NCBI GenBank assembly: GCA_946480925.1
Contig: CAMLLU010000005.1
Coordinates: forward strand, 62,001 to 126,000
Direction: 5' to 3'
Length of the DNA stretch: 64,000 nt
Source: an uncultured Rivibacter sp.
GTDB taxonomy: Bacteria; Pseudomonadota; Gammaproteobacteria; Burkholderiales; Burkholderiaceae
Shown here: positions 44,576 through 53,463 of the stretch, one piece after another
How the letters are laid out: the number at the start of each line of letters is the position of its first letter
How positions within the stretch are numbered: position 1 is the stretch's first letter
Program-made: the position numbers and the translations under genes
Notes under the pieces: generated by a model
Told to the model about the DNA's origin: nothing
What the model saw: only the letters and a program-made list of their open reading frames with translations
Databases searched by the model: none

Positions 44576-46880
44576 AGTGGATCAAGCGACTCGGATCGAC
44601 GTCGAGCTTGGCCAGTGCACTTCTTGTCGCGCGCACCGTAAGCGCTTCATCTTGCGCCGGCACCAGCAGGCCGGCCTGCAGGAAGGCCGCCAGGCGGTGC
44701 TGTTGGAACAGCACGCCACGGCCGGCCGGCGTGACGAACAACGTGAGTTGGCGGCGCATGCCCTGCCAAGCCAGTTGCACCGGCTCGTTGCGGCCGCGGT
44801 AGTCGAGCTTGTACCAACTGCCCACCTGCAGCTCGCGCGCCCACGTGAGCATGGCCGGCGTAGGCATCGAGCCGCCTTCGCCCACCACCTCGAGTTCAGA
44901 CGACTCATGACCGGACAAGTCGAGCACCATCGACTCGTCGATCTGCACGTCCTCGGCTTCAGGCAGCAACTCCTCCAGCGTTTCAAGCCGCGCCATCAGT
45001 TCGTTCAGCCGCTCCGTCGGAATCGTCGCGGCCTTGGCGGTGAAGGCAGCCGCCAGTGAGTTGTTCAGGGCCTGGATGTGCTGGTCCTGCTTTTCGAGAG
45101 GGATGCCGGCCTGCGCCATGCCTTCGCGCAGCGTCTTGAGCAACGGCGGGAGCCGGCGGATGACCTCGGCCCGCTCTTCACGCGACACCTTGGCGCTGGC
45201 CGACCAGATGAGGTCGGCGGCGGCGCGCTTCATCAGCTTGGTCTGCTCACTGGCCGGGCCGGACTTCACGCCCGTCATGGCCAGCACATCGGCCCAGACG
45301 TGGAACAGGAACTCGCGCACGCCCTCTTGCACTGGCACCTCGTTGAGCATCTTGCGCAGCTCGATGGTGTACTGGATGGCTAGAGTTTCGCGCTGCTCCA
45401 CCTGCTGGGCCAGAGACACACCCTTGCGAGTGGCCTCGTTCTCGTTCTTGAAGTAGTGCTCGAGAAAGCGCTCGAACTCGGTCAGCACGGTCTGGAACAC
45501 GCGTCGGCCGGTGTCGGGATAGGCCTCGACGACTTGCACGACACGCTTGATTTCCTTTTCGAGCGCATCACCGACTGCGCGTGTGGTGACGTCGAAACCC
45601 ATCACGCATGCGCCCATGCGGTCGATCAGCTTGCGTGCCGGATGGTCGGTGGTGGCAAAGAAGTCGGGCTCACTGATCGCCACGCGCAGCACAGGCATCT
45701 GCAGACGCGCGAACCACACGCGCACCGCAGCGGGAATGCGCTCCTCGGTGAGGATGCTTTGGAACAACAACGCGACGATCTCGATGGTCGCCCGTTCGAT
45801 GGGCGTGGTAGCGGCCTGCTTGAGCGCCTGCTTGCGCACCTGCAGCTCTTGCAGCAGCGCAGGGGTGCTCACGGGTGCGGCGCCTTCCCTGCTGGCAGGC
45901 GGCGCAAGGCGTTGGTGCAGGCTCTGCTGCGCCTCGTTGATCGCCGCCTTCAGTGTCGGCGACGGCTGCGGCTGGATCACCGTGGAGTTGCTGAACTCGG
46001 GCACATGCCGGCCGATCAACCGATTCAGGCGCCCGAGCACCGCCTCGGCATGCTCGGACGTGCGGGCCAGTCCGGCAGCACGTGTCATCAGCCTGGTTTC
46101 CTCGCCCACCGTGTGGCGCGCGAGGCCGGCACTCAGCGTCGCGGCACCACCCGGGCTGCTACCCAGCGGAGTGCTGCCGCTGCCGGCATGCCCGCCGCTG
46201 GCAGCACGGCTGCGGCGAATGAACGGACGCAGGTCGATTTCGGGGCGCACGCCATGGTTCACGAGCCAGCGGTTCGTCTCGTGATAAGCCTCTTCGACGA
46301 AGAGCGCAAATTCCTCGTGCAGCACCGGCTGCAGCGTGCGCCAGTCGTCGAGCGTGAGACCGGAGCTGCGCCATGCGTCGAGCACGAAGCGGGCCAGTAC
46401 GTGGGGGCGCAGCACGTCCTGGGGCTCCAGTTCCTCGCGCTGCTCGAGCACCGACATGCGCGAACGCAAATCGGTGAACTCCCACGAAGCCTTGTCCATC
46501 ATCGCCAGCGCCAGCCGCGAACTGAGGATTTCTCGCTCGATGGTGTCGTCGTCCACCAGCGAAAAATCGGCGCTTGACGACAGCCCACCGCGCGGCGGGT
46601 TGGCATCGGCCACCGAGCGGCCACCGGCCGTGAGCGCAAAACCGGCGCCGCGCAAGGCGGTGATCAGCGCGTTCTGCCAGCGTGCGCTGGCCTTGGGCAG
46701 ATCGATCGCGACGTTGCGACGCTTGACGTTGGTTTCAGGATCGCCGGTGACTTGGCTGGTCAACTGCCGGGCACTTTCGACCACCGCGTTGCCGACATGC
46801 GGCGCGCCCTGCAATAGAAACTCCACATAGGCACGTCGTGCCTGCGCGGCCAGAGCCTGAGGGTTGGCAGTGGTCGCCAT
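44574..46880 (-). CDS. DUF1631 family protein
   Basis: A 768-residue soluble, mostly helical protein of DUF1631, a family of long proteobacterial proteins without known function. Family-like parts are RMSVLEQREELEPQDVLRPHVLARFVLDAWR near residue 145, RLNRLIGRHVPEFSNS in the centre, and LLVGARELQVGSWYKL-type sequence near the C-terminus (WARELQVGSWYKLDYRG, about 690-706), which resembles a PilZ-like strand set. No signal peptide. It sits upstream of smg's terminator where topA would be expected. Confidence 0.8.
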   Translation of the reverse strand: MATTANPQALAAQARRAYVEFLLQGAPHVGNAVVESARQLTSQVTGDPETNVKRRNVAIDLPKASARWQNALITALRGAGFALTAGGRSVADANPPRGGLSSSADFSLVDDDTIEREILSSRLALAMMDKASWEFTDLRSRMSVLEQREELEPQDVLRPHVLARFVLDAWRSSGLTLDDWRTLQPVLHEEFALFVEEAYHETNRWLVNHGVRPEIDLRPFIRRSRAASGGHAGSGSTPLGSSPGGAATLSAGLARHTVGEETRLMTRAAGLARTSEHAEAVLGRLNRLIGRHVPEFSNSTVIQPQPSPTLKAAINEAQQSLHQRLAPPASREGAAPVSTPALLQELQVRKQALKQAATTPIERATIEIVALLFQSILTEERIPAAVRVWFARLQMPVLRVAISEPDFFATTDHPARKLIDRMGACVMGFDVTTRAVGDALEKEIKRVVQVVEAYPDTGRRVFQTVLTEFERFLEHYFKNENEATRKGVSLAQQVEQRETLAIQYTIELRKMLNEVPVQEGVREFLFHVWADVLAMTGVKSGPASEQTKLMKRAAADLIWSASAKVSREERAEVIRRLPPLLKTLREGMAQAGIPLEKQDQHIQALNNSLAAAFTAKAATIPTERLNELMARLETLEELLPEAEDVQIDESMVLDLSGHESSELEVVGEGGSMPTPAMLTWARELQVGSWYKLDYRGRNEPVQLAWQGMRRQLTLFVTPAGRGVLFQQHRLAAFLQAGLLVPAQDEALTVRATRSALAKLDVDPSRLIH

Positions 46881-46925
46881 GGGAGGGGCGATGCGAACTC
46901 GATCGGTAGTGAATGCCGGTCAACT

Positions 46926-47960
46926 CTACACCACCGCCCCGGCATTCGGGTCGTCAGGATCGCCTTCCTTGCGCACCGGAGCCTTCACCAGGTCTTCGCG
47001 CTTGACGCCCAGCCACATCGCAATGGCTGCTGCAACGAACACCGACGAATAGATGCCGAAGCAGATGCCGATCGTCAGTGCGATGGCGAAGTAGTGCAGC
47101 GTCGGGCCGCCGACCAGAAGCATCGACAGCACCATCATCTGCGTGGAGCCGTGGGTGATGATGGTGCGGCTCATCGTCGAGGTGATCGCGTGGTCGATCA
47201 CCTCGTGGGTGGTCATCTTGCGGTACTTGCGGAAGGCTTCGCGGATCCGGTCGAAGATCACCACCGACTCGTTCACCGAGTAGCCCAGCACGGCCAGCAC
47301 GCCGGCCAGCACCGACAGCGAGAACTCCCACTGGAAGAAGGCGAAGAAGCCCAGGATGATGACCACGTCGTGCAGGTTCGCAATGATGCCGGCCACCGCG
47401 AACTTCCACTCGAAGCGGAAGGCGAGGTAGATCATGATGCCGATCACCGTCATGGCCAACGCCAGCGCACCGTCGCGAGCCAGTTCGTCACCCACCTGCG
47501 GGCCGACGAATTCACTGCGCGAAAGCCTCACGGGCTCGCTGCCTGCCGCTTCGCACACCTGCTTGGAAACGGCTTCCCCCTTGTCGGTAACCAACTGACG
47601 TTGCTCGACCTTGCCCGATTCGGCCTGGCACAGTGCGTCGAACACGCGAGCTACCACGTCGGCCTGCTTCACGTCGCCACGCAGCGGCAGGCGAATCAGC
47701 ACGTCGCGCGAGCTGCCGAAGTTCTGCACCTGCACTTCACCGAAGTTGAGCGACTCCACGGCATGGCGGGTGCGGCCGATGTCGGCCGGCTGCGTGTAGG
47801 CCACCTCGATGACCGTGCCCCCGGTGAACTCGATCGAGAAGTGCAGCCCGCGCGTGACGAGGAAGAACACCGCCGCGGCAAAGGTGAGAAACGAAATGAC
47901 GTTGAACACCAGCGCGTGCCGCATCAACGGAATGTCGCGCTTGATCCGGAAGAATTCCAT
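46926..47960 (-). CDS. secF: Protein translocase subunit SecF
   Basis: A 344-residue inner-membrane subunit of SecDF, which uses the proton gradient to help secreted proteins leave the translocon. There is one N-terminal helix with EFFRIKRDIPLMRHALV before it, a periplasmic loop (about 40-165), and five C-terminal helices with VLGYSVNESVVIFDRIRE and TIITHGSTQMMVL. The periplasmic loop is longer than in E. coli SecF, with cysteines at QAESGK and KQVCEAAG. It follows secD by 36 bases. Confidence 0.96.
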   Translation of the reverse strand: MEFFRIKRDIPLMRHALVFNVISFLTFAAAVFFLVTRGLHFSIEFTGGTVIEVAYTQPADIGRTRHAVESLNFGEVQVQNFGSSRDVLIRLPLRGDVKQADVVARVFDALCQAESGKVEQRQLVTDKGEAVSKQVCEAAGSEPVRLSRSEFVGPQVGDELARDGALALAMTVIGIMIYLAFRFEWKFAVAGIIANLHDVVIILGFFAFFQWEFSLSVLAGVLAVLGYSVNESVVIFDRIREAFRKYRKMTTHEVIDHAITSTMSRTIITHGSTQMMVLSMLLVGGPTLHYFAIALTIGICFGIYSSVFVAAAIAMWLGVKREDLVKAPVRKEGDPDDPNAGAVV

Positions 47961-47996
47961 CTGAGTCCTCTGAGTCGTTGTGCTCGCAGGCTTGCT

Positions 47997-49913
47997 TCAG
48001 GCCTTGGCGGCCGGCTCGGCGTCAGGCTTCCACACCTGACCGATCGACACCGACTTGAGCTTCTTCTGACGGCCGTACCACAGGTTCACCAGGCCGCGCG
48101 AGAAGAACACGGCCGAGAACATCGAGGTCAGGATGCCCAGGCAATGCACGATGGCGAAGCCGCGCACCGGGCCGGAGCCGAAGGCCAGCAGCGCCAGGCC
48201 GGCGATCAGCGTGGTGACGTTGGAGTCGAGGATGGTGCCCCAGGCACGCTCGTAGCCAGCACTGATGGCCGCCTGTGCCGACGAGCCGTTGCGCAGCTCT
48301 TCGCGGATGCGTTCGTTGATCAGCACGTTCGAGTCGATGGCCATGCCCAGCACCAGCGCGATGGCGGCCATGCCCGGCAGAGTGAGCGTGGCCTGCATCA
48401 ACGACAGGATGGCCACCAGGAACAAGAGGTTCACGGCCAGTGCGATGGTCGAGAACAGGCCGAACAGCAGGTAGTAGGCGCACATGAACACGGCGATCGC
48501 GATGAAGCCGTACAGCACGCTGTTGAAGCCCTTGGCGATGTTCTCGGCACCAAGGCTCGGGCCGATGGTGCGCTCCTCGATGATCTCCATCGGCGCGGCC
48601 AGCGAGCCCGCGCGCATCAGCAGCGCGAGGTCGTTGGCTTCTTCGGGGTTGCGCATGCCGGTGATCTGGAAGCGGTTCGACAGCTCGGTCTGGATGGTGG
48701 GCGCCGTCAGCACTTCGGGCTTGCCCTTTTCGATCAGCACCACCGCCATGCGGCGCTTCACGCCTTCGCGTGTGGCCGCCTTCATGGCCGCGCCGCCGCG
48801 GGCGTCGAGCGTGACGCTGACGACGGAGCCGGAGTTCTGCTGGTCGATGGTCGCGTCGGCGCCGGTCAGGTTGTCGCCGGTGAAGATCACCTGCCTGGAC
48901 AGGAGCAGCGGCTCTTCGCCGCGGCCATCGCGACGCGAATACAAGAGCTCGGTACCAGGCGGCACCAGGCCCTTTTTCGCGTCTTCGATCTTCTGCGGGT
49001 TGTAGTCGCGCACCTGCGGATCGGAGTTGAGGTGCGCCTCGACCATGCGCACCTCCAGGGTGGCGGTGCGGCCGATGATGTCCTTGGCCTTGGCGGTGTC
49101 CTGCACGCCGGGCAACTGCACGACCACGCGGTCGGCGCCTTGCTGCTGGATCACCGGCTCGGCGACGCCGAGTTCGTTGATGCGGTTGTGCAGCGTGGTG
49201 ATGTTCTGCTTGAGGGCCTGGTCCTGCACCGCGCGGGCCGCCTCGGGCTTGAGCGTGCCAGTCAGGCGCAGATCGGCACCGTCGGCACCTTCGACCCACA
49301 GCATGTCAGGCTGCTGCTCGTTGAGCACCGACAGGGCCGCGGTCAGCGTCTCGCGGTCGCGGAAACGCACTTCGACTTCGTTGCCGTTGCGCGCGATGCC
49401 GGCGTGGCGGATGTTCTTTTCACGCAGCGATGTGCGCACGTCGCCGGCCACCGATTCGGCACGCTTGGTGATCGCGGCCTTCATGTCGACCTGCATCAGG
49501 AAGTGCACGCCGCCGCGCAGGTCCAGGCCCAGGTACATGGGCAGCGCGTGCAGGCTGGTGAGCCAGGCGGGCGAACGCGGCAGCAGGTTCAGCGCCACGA
49601 TGTAGCCGGGGTCGGTGGGGTCCGGGTTGAAGGCCCGCACCAGGGCGTCGCGTGCCTTGGTCTGCGTATCGATGTCACCGAAACGCGCCTTGACGGAGTT
49701 GCCGTCGAACTGCACGAAGTCGGGCGTGATGCCGGCCTGCTTGAGCGCCGCCTCCACGCGGGGCGCGGCTCGTGCATCGAGCTTGATCGTCGACTTGCCG
49801 CTGGACACCTGCACCGCCGGCGCCTCGCCGAAGAAGTTGGGCAGGGTGTAGATCGTGCCGATCAGCAGTGCGACCGCGATGATCGCGTACTTCCACCAGG
49901 GATAACGGTTCAT
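47997..49913 (-). CDS. secD: Protein translocase subunit SecD
   Basis: A 638-residue inner-membrane SecDF subunit. It has an N-terminal helix (RYPWWKYAIIAVALLIG), a large periplasmic P1 domain (about 35-440) with LDLRGGVHFLMQVD and QQQGADRVVVQLPGVQD, and six C-terminal helices containing LVALVLGMAIDSNVLINERIREEL-type proton-path sequence. Full length. The order yajC-secD-secF is standard. Confidence 0.96.
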   Translation of the reverse strand: MNRYPWWKYAIIAVALLIGTIYTLPNFFGEAPAVQVSSGKSTIKLDARAAPRVEAALKQAGITPDFVQFDGNSVKARFGDIDTQTKARDALVRAFNPDPTDPGYIVALNLLPRSPAWLTSLHALPMYLGLDLRGGVHFLMQVDMKAAITKRAESVAGDVRTSLREKNIRHAGIARNGNEVEVRFRDRETLTAALSVLNEQQPDMLWVEGADGADLRLTGTLKPEAARAVQDQALKQNITTLHNRINELGVAEPVIQQQGADRVVVQLPGVQDTAKAKDIIGRTATLEVRMVEAHLNSDPQVRDYNPQKIEDAKKGLVPPGTELLYSRRDGRGEEPLLLSRQVIFTGDNLTGADATIDQQNSGSVVSVTLDARGGAAMKAATREGVKRRMAVVLIEKGKPEVLTAPTIQTELSNRFQITGMRNPEEANDLALLMRAGSLAAPMEIIEERTIGPSLGAENIAKGFNSVLYGFIAIAVFMCAYYLLFGLFSTIALAVNLLFLVAILSLMQATLTLPGMAAIALVLGMAIDSNVLINERIREELRNGSSAQAAISAGYERAWGTILDSNVTTLIAGLALLAFGSGPVRGFAIVHCLGILTSMFSAVFFSRGLVNLWYGRQKKLKSVSIGQVWKPDAEPAAKA

Positions 49914-50011
49914 GGGGAGTCCTAGAGCGAACCGGGAACTAGAAACAAAGCCGCGGCGTCAGCTGGTGACGACCGCGGCCCTTGCGATGAACGGACAGGA
50001 AGGAGACGCGC

Positions 50012-50338
50012 TTACTTCAGCGTGCCCTTGGGCAGAACCTGGACCACCGCCCCGCGCTGCACCTGCAGTTCGACACCATTGGCCACTTCGATGTGCAAGT
50101 AGGCGTCGCCCAGCTTGGTGATCTTGCCCAGCAGGCCGCCAGCGGTGACCACTTCGTCGCCCTTGGCAAGGGCCTCGATCATGGCCTTCTGTTCCTTCTG
50201 GCGCTTCATCTGCGGACGGATCATCACGAAGTACAGCACCACGAACATCAACAGCAGCGGCAGCATGCCCAGGAGGCCGTCGGTACCGCTGGTGGCGGCT
50301 GCGGGGGCTGCCTGCGCGAACGCGTTGGAAATGAACAC
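50012..50338 (-). CDS. yajC: Sec translocon accessory protein YajC
   Basis: A 108-residue protein with one N-terminal membrane helix (LLGMLPLLLMFVVLYFVMIRP, residues about 23-43) followed by the YajC hallmark RPQMKRQKEQKAM and a small cytosolic beta domain (VVTAGGLLGKITKLGD). It associates with SecDF. The start is a GTG at 50338 with AAGGA seven bases upstream. tgt and queA, often next upstream, are absent; a divergent peptidase gene is there instead. Confidence 0.93.
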   Translation of the reverse strand: MFISNAFAQAAPAAATSGTDGLLGMLPLLLMFVVLYFVMIRPQMKRQKEQKAMIEALAKGDEVVTAGGLLGKITKLGDAYLHIEVANGVELQVQRGAVVQVLPKGTLK

Positions 50339-50488
50339 GTCTCGATCCTTCAAACGTTGCTGGAAACAAACGGCGGATTGTATGCCGCCCATCTTGCAGC
50401 GCCGGAAGCCGCCCAGGTGCGGCTTCCGGCGCCCGCGGCAGAGCCAGGCCGTCTTGCCTATCATGCAGACGTCCCACGAGGAGCCCGC

Positions 50489-52642
50489 ATGCACACCCGC
50501 CTGGCCCGCATGACCTGCGCGGCTGCTCTGATTGCTGCCAATGCCATGAGTTTCGCCAACCCCGCTGTTTTTTCTTCGCCGCCCGCGGCCGAGAACGACC
50601 CCTATCAATGGCTCGAAGAAGTCCAGGGCGAGCGCGCGCTGGCCTGGGTGAGGGAGCGCAATGCCACCTCGCAGGCCGAGCTGATGGCCCGCCCGGACTA
50701 CGCGCCCACCAAGGCCGCGCTGCTGGCGGTGCTGAACGCTCGCGACCGCATCCCCTACGTGCGGCGCATCGGCGAGCACGTCTACAACCTCTGGCAGGAC
50801 AGCACGAACAAGCGCGGGCTGTGGCGGCGTGCGACGCTGGACGAATACGCCAAGCCCGAGCCCGCCTGGGAAAGCGTGCTCGACCTCGACGCGCTGGGCG
50901 CCGCTGAAAAGGAAAACTGGGTCTGGGGTGGCGCCACCTGCCTGGCTCCGACGTACGAGCGCTGCCTGGTGTCGCTGTCGCGCGGCGGTGCCGATGCGAA
51001 GGTGGTGCGCGAGTTCGACCTGAAGGCCAAGCGCTTCGTCGACAGCGGCTTTGCCGTGCCCGAGGCCAAGACCGACATGGAGTGGATCGACCTCGACCAC
51101 GTCTACATCGGCACTGACTTCGGCCCCGGCTCGCTCACCGATTCAGGCTATCCGCGCGTCATCAAGCGCTGGAAGCGCGGCACGCCATTGGCGCAGGCGC
51201 AAACGATGTTCGAAGCGAAGCAGACCGACGTCTCGGCGGGTGTGAGCGTGGATCCGACGGTGGGCTATCACCGCACGGTGTTCACCCGGGCCATCGACTT
51301 CTACACCACCGAAAGCTTCCTGCTCAAGGGCGACAAGCTGATGCGCATCGCCAAGCCCGACGACGCCAGCGTTGCCTTCCATGGCCCCTGGCTGCTGCTG
51401 TCTCTGCGCAGCGATCTGCCGCTGGGCGAACAGCGCTTTGCCGCCGGCTCGCTGCTGGTGGCCCGGGCCGACGCCTACCTGCGCGGGCAGCAGCGCCTGG
51501 AGCCGCTGTTCACCCCCACGCCGACAAGCTCGCTCGAGAGCTACACCGCCACGCGCTCGACCATCGTGCTCAACATCCTCGACCACGTGGCCAACCGGCT
51601 CGAAGAAGTGCGCCACGCGCAGGGCCGCTGGAAGCGGCGCCCGGTGGAGGCGCCCTTCCCCGGCAACATCGGCGTAGCCAGCCTGCACGACCCGGCGCTC
51701 AAGGCCGACCCGCTGGCCGAGCGCTACCTGCTCACCTACACCGACTTCCTGACGCCCGATTCGCTGTACCTGGGCGACACCGGCAGCAACCAGCGCCTGC
51801 TGCTCAAGCAGCGCCCGCCGCAGTTCGACGCCGCCGGCGCCCGCACCGAACAACGCTTCGCCACCTCGAAAGACGGCACGCGCGTGCCCTACTTCGTGAT
51901 CTGGCCGCAAGGCGCCAAGGCCGACGGCAAGAACCCCACGCTGCTGTACGGCTACGGCGGCTTCGAGGTGTCGCTGCAGCCCTGGTACTCGGGCACGTTC
52001 GGCCGCGCGTGGCACGAACGCGGCGGCGTGCTCGTGGTGGCCAACATCCGCGGCGGCGGTGAGTTCGGCCCGGGCTGGCACCAGGCGGCCATCAAGGCCA
52101 ACAAGCAGCGTTCGTATGACGACTTCATCGCGGTGGCCGAAGACCTGATCCGCACGCAGGTCACCACGCCGGCGCAGCTGGGCATCGAGGGCGGCAGCAA
52201 TGGCGGACTGCTGGTCGGTGCGGTGGCGATGCAGCGCCCCGAGCTCTTCAACGCCGTGGTGTGCCAGGTGCCGCTGCTGGACATGCGCCGCTATCACAAG
52301 CTGCTGGCCGGCGCCTCGTGGATGGCCGAATACGGCGACCCCGACAGGCCCGACGACTGGGCCGTGATCTCCAGATACAGCCCCTACCAGAACGTGAAGC
52401 CGACAGCCAAGTACCCGACCATGCTCTTCACCACGTCCACCCGCGACGACCGCGTGCACCCCGGCCATGCGCGCAAGATGGTCGCGCGGTTGATGGAGCA
52501 AGGTCACCCGGTGCTGTACTACGAGAACATCGAAGGCGGCCACGGTGGCGCGGCCGACAACGAGCAGCGCGCGCACCTGCAGGCGCTGGAATTCAGCTAT
52601 CTGTGGAGCCGGCTGGGCGGCGACACCCCGGCCCGGCACTGA
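50489..52642 (+). CDS. Prolyl oligopeptidase family serine peptidase (S9A)
   Basis: A 717-residue exported peptidase. A short signal-like N-terminus (to about FANPA, residue 26) precedes the S9A opening ENDPYQWLEEVQGERALAWV. Residues 90-440 form the seven-bladed propeller. The catalytic domain has YGYGGFEVS, RGGGEFGPGWHQA, the nucleophile in EGGSNGGLLVGA (Ser570), the acid in TSTRDDRVHPGHA and the histidine in EGGHGGAADN. It would cleave proline-containing peptides, probably in the periplasm. GAGGAG precedes the ATG, and a strong terminator follows. Confidence 0.92.
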   Translation: MHTRLARMTCAAALIAANAMSFANPAVFSSPPAAENDPYQWLEEVQGERALAWVRERNATSQAELMARPDYAPTKAALLAVLNARDRIPYVRRIGEHVYNLWQDSTNKRGLWRRATLDEYAKPEPAWESVLDLDALGAAEKENWVWGGATCLAPTYERCLVSLSRGGADAKVVREFDLKAKRFVDSGFAVPEAKTDMEWIDLDHVYIGTDFGPGSLTDSGYPRVIKRWKRGTPLAQAQTMFEAKQTDVSAGVSVDPTVGYHRTVFTRAIDFYTTESFLLKGDKLMRIAKPDDASVAFHGPWLLLSLRSDLPLGEQRFAAGSLLVARADAYLRGQQRLEPLFTPTPTSSLESYTATRSTIVLNILDHVANRLEEVRHAQGRWKRRPVEAPFPGNIGVASLHDPALKADPLAERYLLTYTDFLTPDSLYLGDTGSNQRLLLKQRPPQFDAAGARTEQRFATSKDGTRVPYFVIWPQGAKADGKNPTLLYGYGGFEVSLQPWYSGTFGRAWHERGGVLVVANIRGGGEFGPGWHQAAIKANKQRSYDDFIAVAEDLIRTQVTTPAQLGIEGGSNGGLLVGAVAMQRPELFNAVVCQVPLLDMRRYHKLLAGASWMAEYGDPDRPDDWAVISRYSPYQNVKPTAKYPTMLFTTSTRDDRVHPGHARKMVARLMEQGHPVLYYENIEGGHGGAADNEQRAHLQALEFSYLWSRLGGDTPARH

Positions 52643-52654
52643 GATCGCCTCGCA

Positions 52655-52687
52655 ATGCGGCGCCTTCCAGGGCGCCGCATTTTTTTG
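52655..52687 (+). terminator. Rho-independent terminator after the prolyl oligopeptidase gene
   Basis: Perfect 10-bp stem (ATGCGGCGCC / GGCGCCGCAT) with a 6-base loop, followed by six T residues on the plus strand. It separates the peptidase from the iorA-sox unit, so that unit needs its own promoter in 52688-52894. Confidence 0.92.
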
Positions 52688-52894
52688 TGACCGCCGGAAC
52701 TCACCGCATCCATGCCGGGTCACAAGCCGGTTGCTCCGGTGCCCCGCGCACCGGCGGCAAGGGCCGCGCAGCCGGTTGTTTCGTTGTTGAGCGCTTTCGC
52801 AGCCCGCTCATTGCTTGTTGTTCGTGCAAGGCCACGGTGACACAAGAAAAAACACCTGCCGCCTTGCGTTGTTGCGCAACCAAGGAGGCATGCG

Positions 52895-53341
52895 ATGGCC
52901 CAGCTCAACGTCAACGGTCGCGTTCGCGACTTCGAGGCCGAACCCGACACCCCGCTGCTGTGGGTGCTGCGCGAGCAGCTCGGGCTCACCGGCACCAAAT
53001 ACGGCTGCGGCATCGCGGCCTGCGGCGCCTGCACGGTGCACATCGATGGCGTGGCCACGCGCTCGTGCGTGCGGCCGGTGTCCACGCTGTCGACGAAGGA
53101 AAAGATCGTCACCATCGAAGGCCTGTCACGCAACGGAAACCACCCGGTGCAAAAGGCCTGGGCCGAGGTCGACGTGCCGCAATGCGGCTTCTGCCAGAGC
53201 GGCATGTTGATGGCCGCAGCAGCGCTGCTGAAGCAAAAGCCCAAGCCAACGGACGCCGACATCGACGCAGCGATGACCAACATCTGCCGCTGCGGCACCT
53301 ACAACCGCGTGCGCCGCGCGATCAAGATCGCTGCAGCTTGA
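52895..53341 (+). CDS. IorA-type [2Fe-2S] subunit of a molybdenum hydroxylase
   Basis: A 148-residue small subunit of the xanthine-dehydrogenase family. It has a plant-type ferredoxin cluster at the N-terminus ([15 protein letters not shown]38, C43, C46, with C58) and a second cluster in the helical domain (CGFCQSG C97 and C100; NICRCGTY C131 and C133). It passes electrons from the molybdenum centre to an external acceptor. There is no FAD subunit, as in isoquinoline 1-oxidoreductase. An AAGGAGG site sits seven bases before the ATG. Its partner IorB-like gene follows 122 bases downstream, with a hairpin repeat between. Confidence 0.93.
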   Translation: MAQLNVNGRVRDFEAEPDTPLLWVLREQLGLTGTKYGCGIAACGACTVHIDGVATRSCVRPVSTLSTKEKIVTIEGLSRNGNHPVQKAWAEVDVPQCGFCQSGMLMAAAALLKQKPKPTDADIDAAMTNICRCGTYNRVRRAIKIAAA

Positions 53342-53353
53342 TGGCCCACTCCC

Positions 53354-53424
53354 GTAGCGCCTTCGGCGCTCCCCCTCAAGGGGACGGACGCTGGCGGCCC
53401 GGCAAAGCCGGATCCGCGGCGTCC
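53354..53424. repeat. Hairpin-rich intergenic repeat between the IorA- and IorB-type genes
   Basis: A compact chain of three inverted repeats: AGCGCC/GGCGCT (53356-53370), CCCC/GGGG (53372-53383) and a nested GGACGC...GCGTCC (53386-53424) around CCGGC-AAA-GCCGG. It has the look of dispersed intergenic elements seen in Rubrivivax/Leptothrix-type genomes. There is no T-tract, so it is not an obvious terminator. It may set the relative level of the two subunits. Confidence 0.6.
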
Positions 53425-53463
53425 ACTCGGCAACACCCCCTGCCAAGCCACGGAGCAACCGAC

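Noticed and set aside
47094..49925. 943-codon plus-strand open frame opposite secD and secF
   Set aside because: Antisense shadow of two clear, conserved genes; composition is His/Arg/Val-rich with no recognisable domain.
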